Shown here piece by piece: positions 55,280 to 64,000 of a stretch of DNA of 64,000 bases. Position 1 is the first letter of the stretch. Each line of letters begins with the position of its first letter. Source of the stretch: Podospora comata (taxonomy: Eukaryota > Ascomycota > Sordariomycetes > Sordariales > Podosporaceae); the NCBI GenBank assembly GCA_017354895.1, contig CP071498.1:248001-312000 (forward strand), read 5' to 3'. The notes beneath the pieces are model-generated. The model was not told the origin of the DNA. It saw only the letters and a program-made list of their open reading frames with translations, and searched no databases. Position numbers and translations under genes: made by a program.

Positions 55280-56085
55280 GGCGATAGTCTTTGGTGTTTC
55301 TGGGTTGTAAGATCTTAGATACCTAGGTACGGCAGGTAGATACAGAAATTATATGTCCATGCAAGTTGAACAGTCAACAGTGAACAGGTACTGGCTTTAT
55401 ATCTTTGATGGAAGTCGTTTCTGGCCACAGTAGATCTGGTGCAACTTTAAATCGTTACGTACGCTACACTGTTGACCCTGAGTATGCCTGTCAGGCAGCA
55501 AATTACTTGCAGGAAAACTTAGAGATGCCTGGAGATCCCAACACCATGACTGTAGCTACAGTGACTCCTCGCCGTCATAAACCAAGCATATCTGACCAAT
55601 CGGAAGAATACGTTGGCTTGAATTAGGATGTCGCTATTTGGTCTTGTGTAGCAGACATCTGCAAGGTCATGCTTTTTGAAGAAAGCCTAGCTAAAAGCAA
55701 CCCCGGCACTTGAATGCGGTGTGGAAGGTGGTATTGAGGCTAAATTGTGACACTTGAAGACTTCAGTCATGCATATCTCTGCCAAAACCTGTGCAGACGG
55801 GAGCAGTGGAGGGTTATGTGGGCTGCAGATTTGGAACAGGAACCTCACTCTTCCGGCCCGAGCCAACGCCCCGTGATAGAAGATAGGTTGGATGACAAGG
55901 AAGTGGACCACATATGGATGTGGCCCAGGTAGGTTTGAACTACCCAAGCCATTTACCCACATTAAACCCTCCACAACCCTGGACCTCCGAAAGCCTTCCG
56001 ATATCAACACACACTTTATATTCCACCCACAAAAACCAAAAATGAAGCTTTTCTTTTACTTCTCTTTGCTCCAGGTACCCATCAA
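55280..56085. other. Right edge of the gene island
   Basis: Normal base composition, no supported gene. A frame at 55408-55626 (TTG/ATG start) has no motif. Near 55920-55940 a GGTAG-loop-CTACC structure on the minus strand resembles a tRNA T-arm but no matching acceptor stem or anticodon arm was found. The last 150 bp may be the 5' end of the pogo-type element whose transposase starts at 56086. Confidence 0.4.
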
Positions 56086-56664
56086 TGGCCAAATATACCG
56101 AGGAGATTATTAAAAATGCCCAGAAAGACATTGCCGCTAGTATAAGCCAGCGAAAAGCGTCCAATAAGTACGGGATTCCACGTTCCACCCTGAAGTACCA
56201 TATTAATAGTACCTTACTAAGGAACCTTGCCTATAAAAACTAATAGCGATTTTCTTACGGCTAAAAAGACCTTATTATTTAATAGGTTCTTCGTTAGAAA
56301 AGCTTTAACTACGTTTTTACTTATATTAATATAAAGGCTTTAATAGCTAATTTATTAATTAAATAAAGCAATTCTAACCCCTTTAGTAAATACTAAGTAT
56401 CTTACTTTATTAATTATTATTCCGATATTAAAATAAAAGTTAAAAAGAAAGTTAATTATATTAAAATTAATAAAGTAACTCCGGAAAAAACTAAAAAATT
56501 CTTTAATCTATATTTTATTTTTAATTAGATTAAACCTAGATATAAATATAACTACGATAAAATAAATATAATAGAAGACTAAGGAAAAAACGGTTTAGTT
56601 ATTAGATTTTTAAAGTAGGATAAAAAGTTTATATATATTAAACAGAACGGAAAAAAGACTTAAA
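56086..56664 (+). pseudogene. pogo-type transposase fragment, cut by a Gypsy insertion
   Basis: From the ATG at 56086 the frame reads MAKYTEEIIKNAQKDIAASI and continues with SQRKASNKYGIPRSTLKYHI, a clear psq-type helix-turn-helix of pogo/CENP-B-like transposases. This is a different family from the Fot1 copies on the left (MPPTSKKARIL...). The first 140 bp are little changed; from about 56225 RIP-type stops and AT-richness take over, with recognisable transposase phrases (AKALIANLLI-like at about 56340, and a KQNGKKT-like end at about 56650). The sequence is broken off at 56664 by a Gypsy LTR; the remainder should lie beyond the window. It is a dead DNA transposon and the first element of the right-hand repeat block. 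Confidence 0.75.
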
Positions 56665-59600
56665 TGTCACAGTTAACCCAACGGCAGGTCGCGCCACATG
56701 TGGGGCGCAGGACGTCCCTAGCCAATCATTAGGGAAGTCAGGAGACAGCCAATCAGGGCTGGACGAAAGTGCTATGGCGCCAAGACACACGAGCACTCTG
56801 CAGGATGCAAGATACTACGGGTGATCAGAAGCATAGCACGACGAGCACCTTGCGGGATGCAATGTGCTATGGGTGATCGGGGCCGTAGCAGTGCGAGCAC
56901 CTCAGGGTCCCAGGATCTATATATACGGAGGAACTGGCTGGTGTAGATAAATAGTTCCGCAGTATGCAATTCAAGCTTATATTCACGGTATCTAGTATTT
57001 ACATTAAGATATCTTATTATATATTATTTAGCTATACCGAGCCATAATTATTTAGAAGTACCTTCGATTAATATCCTTTTTAAAGGTTCTGGATAAGGGT
57101 TCGTCACACGTTATATACTTACTTTAACTTTATTACGGATAAGTTAAAGGTAATTAAACGCTATAGCCGGAAATACTAATACCTAACCTACTGTTAAATA
57201 GTTTTTTACTTATATTTAAAAGTTTAAAAATAAATTACGTATCTCTTACAATTCTCTTATATAGGAAAATACTATACTTCATTAGGAGATTAGTACCTTA
57301 TGTAAGGAAAGAGACTGTGCTTATTAAAAGATCGGTGCCTTACGTAAAAAAGGAGACCGCGCTAGGTTCGAGGCTCCGGATCGCTATAGAAAAGCTAAGG
57401 GAAAACTAAGGGGATTTTTGATTTAACTTAAGGTATACTTTCGGTACTACCCTTCTTACTTTCCGGACAAGCTATCTAAAGTAGTATATACCGCGTCCAG
57501 GCTTAAGGATAAAGCACTTACTTAGTTCGAGCCGATTTTAAAAGACTATTTCAATAATAAATATAATGCGAGGGAAGATACGATTAATTAACTTTAAGTA
57601 AATTAGATTTATTACCGATTACGTTACTATATTTAAACCGGATATACTCTATAGTAAGATTAACGATAAAGGATTAATATAGTTATTCTATAATAGGCTT
57701 AAGGAAAAAATTAAAAATAAACTATATCGATAAGAACGGCCGGAGACTATTAATAAATATATTATAATAGCGGTTCGTATTAATAATTAATAATTTTAGT
57801 GCCGTAGGGAGTAAAAAGATATATATATATTAAGGCTTTACCATCCTAACGATAAAAAAAAACGTTTGTACGGGACTTATGTTTCGGGGACTATATACGC
57901 GGGACTAATGAAAGTCGATACTATATAATAACAAAAATCGTAAGGTAGGGGCTAGGGTAGAAATAACTTTAAGTATTTTAATTATAATAAAGTAGGATAC
58001 TTTAAGAAAGACTATAGGGTACTTAAATAATTCGGTTAGAAGAAAGAGATCGCAATAATTATTATATTAAAAGAACCGAAAGTTATAGAAATAATAATTA
58101 TTAGGTATTAGTAAAGTAGAGCGGTAAACTCCAAAGAAAACTTTAATTGGTACGCCGAATAGGAGGATATAAAGTTCTAGGAAATTAAAGAAATATTAAA
58201 AAAATTAAAGGCGAAATATAAAGAAGGAAATCTCCAAATATAAGTATTAGAAAATTAATTAATATAAATTACTATGGAAGTTATTAAGGAAGTCGCTAAG
58301 GGCGATAGTCCCGTATAAAGATTTATTAAATAAATAATACTAAAGAGGTAATATAGTAAATATAAAATTACTATTTTAATAAAAATATTATAGCTTATAA
58401 AGTTTATATATAAAAATTAAAAAAAGTATTAGAAAAGTAAAAAAGTCGCTAGTATTAAAATCGCGAAGTTACTAGGAAATATATTTACGCTTATATAGTA
58501 TATATTTTATAAGGGAAATATAATATAATTTTATTTTAGGTATCCGGAATATCGGAAAGTACTTTAGTTTTAGTATATTATATATAGATATAAAAAGTAT
58601 TATTAGAGTAAGTCGCTATATAATTACTAGCCGGTACGTAAAGTAAGTAAGGAAAGTAAGCTATAGTTAATTAGAAAGACGATAACTCGATAGGAAAAGG
58701 CTTAATAGGAGGAACTAAACGACTATATTTTATAGAAAGTTTAAGACCCGGTTAAACTAAAAGAAGGCCTTTAGATTATATAGATCGTACTAAAGTATAT
58801 AAGGTATTACGTTAAATATATAAACAGTTAGAATATAAATAATAATATATATTTATAAAAAAAAGTAATATTAAAATAGTACTTAAGTTTAGATTACGTT
58901 ATATATTTATAAAAAAAGGTTAAACGATATTTTTAAGTAAAGATACTTAAATAAACGATTAAATAAAGGAACTATTATTGGATATAGATACGAGAAAATA
59001 TTAAAAAAGTAAAAGACGGAAAATAGGAGGAAGCTAGGTAAGTATAGTTAAGGAACTTTGTATAGTTAATTAATATAGAGTAGGAGGACGCTTTTAAATA
59101 ATATAATCGCTTAGAAAACGATTCGCGGCTCTTTTTATAGGGGCCGTTAATCTTTAACGGACTATAAATAGTATTTTCGTAAGTATCGGCGTAAAGTAAA
59201 GGTATAGGATAACGATCTAGCGTTTATTAGCGAGGTCGCTATTATATAAGAAAAAGCTAAGAAAGATAAATACCTTTAGACTATAATATATTAAAAGGAT
59301 ATTTAGACGGTAATATTAGTAAACGGAAGTACGGAAACGAATTTAATTTCGTTATAGTTTATATATTAAATTAAAATACTATAGAAAAAAAAAAATTATT
59401 ATATAAGGACTATTTTTAACGTAAAAGGTCTATAGAGAAATATTACTTTTAAATATTATAGTTAAAAGGAAAATAATTTTAATTATATTTAATATTATAA
59501 ATATAAGACCCTCGAAGGATATAATCCTAAAGTAATTATAATATAAAAACTATAATTTAAATATCGATTAGAGGGATAGTAATTACTTACGACTAAAAAA

Positions 59601-62600
59601 GCTTTAAAAGTATTTAATTAACGATAGGAGATTAAGAATACGTATAAAGTAGAGTGTAGGATAAGTATTTTTCACGGTATTACTATAAGAAGCCTAAGAA
59701 ATAATAATATACTTTATCGATATAAATAATAACATCGAAGAAATAAAGTTAACGACGTTAATAGAAATATCGGAGGTTAATAAATATATTTACTATGATA
59801 ATATAAAGAAAGGCGAGAAAAAAGGCGGTACCGGTAGAATATCGAGGATATTTAGCCTTTACGGTAAAGTATTTAGAGGGACTTCTAAAGCGAAGACCGT
59901 AGAACTACGAAATTAATTTAAAAGAAGGAACTAAACTATAGTTATTTAAAGTCTACTATACTAATAATAAGTAAAGTATAAAACTATAAAAATATTTATA
60001 TAAGAATTTAAAGAAAAATATATTAAAGAATTTATATCGCTAGTAAAATACCTTATATTTTTATACCGAAAAAGGATAATAGCTTACGACTATATATAAA
60101 TTATTAATAATTAAATAATAAAACGGTAAAAAATAATTATTCGCTACTATTAATATTTAAATTATAGAGTTAACTAGCTAAAACGCAATACTTTATACGC
60201 TTAAATATACCTATCGGGTACGCTTATATACGGATTAAAGAAAGAAATAAATAGAAAATAGCGTTTCGTATACCCTATAGTTATTTCGAGTATTTCGTGA
60301 TACTATTCGAATTAATTAATATATTTATAACGTTTTAATCTTTCGTTAACTATACTATACGAAAGTACCTCGATAAAATAATAGTATATTATTTTAACGA
60401 TATTCTTATTTACTTACGTACTTTAGAAAAATATAAGCGATACGTACGAAAGATACTTAACGCACTATACTGAGCCGGATTTTTAATTAATAAGGAAAAA
60501 AGTAAGTTCTATATATGAAAGATAGTATATTTAAAATGTTTAATATTATTAAATAAAGTTTATATAGAACTTAAAAAAATTATAATAATTAAAGATTAAT
60601 TTATATTATAATTATAAATATATGTTAAAGAATTTTTAAAGTTTATAAACTTTTACTAGATATTTATTTATAAATATATAAATATTATACGGCTATTTAA
60701 TTACTTAATTAAAAAAATATAGAATTCCGGTAGGGATAAAAAGAAGAATAGGCCTGTTAGGAATTAAAAAGGCTATTTCGAAGAACCCAGTATTTAAATT
60801 ACTAGACCCTAATCGACTATTTAAGGTTAAAATAAATATATTAAACTATATAATCGGTAAATAATTAGGATAGTAAAACGATAATAATAAACTATATTTA
60901 ATAACTTTCTTTTCGAAAAAGCTTAAAGGGGTACGTTAAAACTATTTAATCTACGATAAAGAGCTATTTACTATTATCGAAGCGTTTAAGGAGTAAAAAC
61001 TATACTTTAGTAATATTAAATATAAAGTATAGGTTTATACGGATTATAAAAATCTACGGTACTTTACTACTATAAAGATCTTTAATGCGCGGTAAACGTA
61101 ATAATTAAAGTTTTTTTCGGAATTTAGTTTCTAAATTAATTATAAGAAAAGTTCGGAGAACGCTAAGATAAATATATTTAGTTAACGAGCCGATTATTAT
61201 AAAGGTATATTTAGGGAATTACTATTATTATTAAAAAAGTATTAAATAATACTTTTAAATATTTATTATAACCGTAAATAAAGTATTATATAATATATCG
61301 CGAGAAAGCTACTTTTAATAAATACTAAAGGAAATTAAGTAACGATATTATAAAGTAATATTAATAAAAAAAGCTAAAGCTATAGGGCATTTAGAAAAAT
61401 AGTTAGGGAAAACTATAGTATAAGAATCGAGCGTACGTAAAGCTAAGTAATAGGACGATATTAATAATAAAGATTTACGTATCGAAGCTCGGAGGATATA
61501 TAGGTATTACTAAAACTATAAAAAAAATTAAATAATACTTTAATTAATTAAAGATTAAGGACGACGTTAAGGAAGCTATCTAATTATACTATATATACGA
61601 GAAAATAAAGGTTATAAGGTATAAGCTTTATAGATTTCTAAAGCTATTATTAACAACGGAACGACTATAAAGTTTAATTATAATAAACTTTATTATTAAA
61701 TTACTAAAGTTTAAGGATATAGTAATCGGCGTTAAATATAATAGTATATTAACGGTAGTTAATAGGTTTATAAAGTAAATATATTTTTTACTTTATAAAG
61801 AGACTTAATCGGTAGAATAATTAACGGATATAGTATTACGGTATATTATAATAATATATATATAGCTAAAAGAATTTATTATGGATCGCGATACTAAATT
61901 TATATTAAAGTTTTAGAAAATATTAATAATAAGGCTAAGGGTAGTAAGTAAAGTATTATCGGCTTATTACTTTTAAATAGATAGTTAAATAGAATAGTTT
62001 AATTAAATCGTAGAATAGTACCTACGGAATTATATTAATTTCGAATAAAATAATTAGGTTAAATTATTATTTACGGTATAATTAATATATAATATATTAT
62101 TAATAGAGATAACTAAGGCTATACTATTTTTTATCAATTTTAAATATAAAATAAATTTACGGTATAGACTTACGGTTAAGGTACTTAGGGCTACGATTAA
62201 GGTAAATAAAATATATATATTCTATAATAAGCTTAAGTAAAAATTAGAGTTTATAAGGGAAAGGATATAGAAATATTATAATATTAAAAGGCTCGAGGGA
62301 CCTTACTTTAAAGAAGGAAATATAGTATTCCTTTCTATACGTAATTTACGTATTAAAAAACTTAATAAAAAGCTAGATTATAAAAGAGTAAGCCTATTTA
62401 AAATTAAAAGGAAGATATTGGAAACGGTATTTAAATTAAAGTTACTTAGTATAATATATTTATAATTATATACTTTCTATATTTTACTTCTAGAGCCCGC
62501 ACTACCGGTAAGTAAAGCTAATATATAAGAAATAACGGAAAACGAAGAAGAAAAGTATAAAGTAAAAGAGATATTAGATTTATAGTTTAATAAAAGTTAA

Positions 62601-63633
62601 TTAAAGTATTTAATTAATTAATTAGGATATTTAATTATAAATAATTCGTAGGAATTAAAGGTAAACCTTAATTACTTAAATAAGTAAAAAGAGTTTTACT
62701 GGTAGTATTTAGACCGATTAAAATCTAAGTAAAAAAAATATATATTTAGAAAGATTTTATCGAGTTTTTTTAAATATAAATAATTTTAGTAGGAATTAAA
62801 TTTACGCTTCCGATATAATAATCGACGTACTATATACTATATTATAAAGTTAAAAGGTATAAAGAGAATTAAATATAAGTAGTATTACATACCTTAATTA
62901 CTTTAAAAAGTAAAAGGTATATTATTAATAATATCCTACGCGGATAGAAAGGAGGGACTAGCTACGCTTAGGTTAAAGGAAAGGTCGGAAGGCTAATTAA
63001 GACCTAAAGAAGAGTCTAGGAGGGAAAGATCGAAAAGCGGAACGGTAAGACTACCCGCTATCGGCGGGCTATACGGGGTAGTAAGTTACGTAAAAGATTC
63101 TCTCTCTTTCTCCTTAAGAAGTCGAGATTTATAACGGAAAGTAACGAGGGCGCGGACCTCGAAGGTACGCGACTATACTTCGAAACGAAGAAACTTACTT
63201 AAAGTAGCTTACTTTTCGGTATTTAGGCGTTCCTTCTCTTTAATAAGAGGGCGGACTACCGAAATAAATTAAAGAGAGAAAGATAAGTAAAGAAAAGGAC
63301 TTATAATTTATATTATAAACGCTATAATGGGAATAGCTCGAGTTAATATAAAGGAAGTACCAGTCGTACCAGGGGGAAGCTACGTACTTAAAGCTATTTT
63401 CTTTATAATAAGTATACTTAAATATAATAAAACTAAACTTCTCGAGGAAATATATTTAATCGCGGCGACAGTTAGTACTCGTACAAGCTAATTTCTTTAT
63501 ACGATTAAATATAGCGGCTACGGTAAGAGAGAAGAGAAACCTATAGTGGAAATACTAGAGGGAAATAGAGGATCGGTAATTATTTTAGGGATATAGTCGC
63601 CGAGGCGTCGACCTGGGAGGAGGGGCATTATTG
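56665..63633 (+). mobile_element. Ty3/Gypsy LTR retrotransposon with gag-pol parts in order (fossil)
   Basis: 5' LTR 56665-57108 (TGTCACAG...GTCACA, 444 bp). Then, plus strand: gag 57110-58090 with a CCHC zinc-knuckle region at about 57966-58013; protease about 58330-58620; reverse transcriptase from about 59830 with the catalytic FDD-type region near 60390-60415; RNase H about 60870-61010; integrase about 61520-62060; a chromodomain-like segment about 62540-62720, placing it among chromoviruses; a non-coding tail; and a purine tract at 63619-63629. It is the most complete Gypsy copy here and served as the guide for the others. The LTR's first 330 bp are little eroded, the interior heavily; dozens of breaks. 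The LTR that should close it is not seen: a different LTR-like sequence begins at 63634. Confidence 0.8.
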
Positions 63634-64000
63634 TTAGCTGGTATGCCTTGATAGGCCTATAATATAGTACCTATACAGGGTTGCTGTAGAATACAGCAGT
63701 GCGCAAGCGGAAGCGGGAGGATACGACGGCAGTGCCGAAGGAAGGGTAAAGCACTGTAATACAGTGGAGTATAAGGAATAAGAATTGCCTTTATTACTCG
63801 TATTGTCCTTAATGCCCTTAAAGAGAGAAAAGAAAACTATTTTACAGGAGAGGAGAAAAGTCTATTTATAGGCCTTCGTAGGCCTACTGTGGGTCCTGTA
63901 GGCCCTGAAGGCCCTATACTACTTGGGGTGGTTAGTAGACCTTAGTGGGTCTGGTAGAACCTCATGGAAATCCATCGAACCTTTAGTGGCAGGGGTGCCC
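63634..64000 (+). repeat. RIP-light LTR-like sequence of another family, running off the window
   Basis: Starts TGTTAGCTGGTATGCC directly after the Gypsy purine tract, at the point where a 3' LTR would begin, but does not match the 5' LTR at 56665. Composition is near normal and short perfect hairpins are frequent: TGCTGTA/TACAGCA (63682-63698), CACTGT/ACAGTG (63752-63766) and GGCCT/AGGCC (63871-63884). A TATTTATA-like box lies near 63863-63870. It may be the LTR of a second element inserted exactly at the junction, or a variant LTR. No coding region seen. Confidence 0.5.

Noticed and set aside
55915-55990. tRNA-like T-arm (GGTAG loop CTACC with a B-box-like GTTCAAACC) on the minus strand
   Set aside because: No matching acceptor stem, D-arm or anticodon arm could be found at the right distances.

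Overview
This is a 64 kb stretch of a filamentous ascomycete genome (Pezizomycotina; gene content suggests a Sordariomycete, but I cannot name the species). Supporting signs are short GT-AG introns of about 50-100 nt, fungal-specific families (Zn2Cys6 factor, HET-domain protein, Clr5-domain protein, fungal tyrosinase), and repeats eroded by C-to-T / G-to-A change in the manner of repeat-induced point mutation (RIP).

The window has three blocks. (1) Positions 1 to about 27,450 are very AT-rich and contain no intact host gene. They hold nested, RIP-eroded transposons: several Ty3/Gypsy LTR elements of related families, all fossils; two copies of a 1.86 kb Fot1/pogo-type DNA transposon in opposite orientations inside one Gypsy element; a Gypsy copy with a perfect 5-bp target duplication (CAAGG) at 16,068-20,634; a solo LTR at 21,681-22,065; and old local tandem duplications. 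A small hairpin-dense island that escaped RIP is split by the 16,068-20,634 insertion. (2) Positions about 27,450-56,080 are of normal base composition and carry the host genes. (3) Positions about 56,086-64,000 return to RIP-eroded transposons: a pogo-type transposase fragment cut by a Gypsy element, then a RIP-light LTR-like sequence that runs off the window.

Gene island, left to right: SulP/SLC26 sulfate permease (+, 2 exons); Zn2Cys6 transcription factor (-, 5 exons, 576 aa); Mediator subunit Med18 (-, 3 exons, 252 aa); DUF4267-type small membrane protein with an apparent 2-nt frameshift (+); guanine deaminase (-, 468 aa); secreted tyrosinase (-, 2 exons, 396 aa); an 8-bp minisatellite; an uncertain ORF (+); HET-domain protein (-, 733 aa); a four-helix membrane protein (+, 3 exons, 188 aa); a Clr5-domain protein with TPR-like C-terminus (+, 2 exons, 615 aa); and two small orphan ORFs near the right edge. 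Exon joins were worked out by hand from splice sites, reading frame and family motifs.

The genes do not form an obvious pathway. Sulfate uptake, purine catabolism (guanine to xanthine) and phenol oxidation are separate functions, and no biosynthetic backbone enzyme is present. I found no CRISPR array, rRNA gene or convincing tRNA. The least explained sequence is the pair of RIP-resistant, stem-loop-dense blocks (16,021-16,067 plus 20,640-21,218; and 63,634-64,000).
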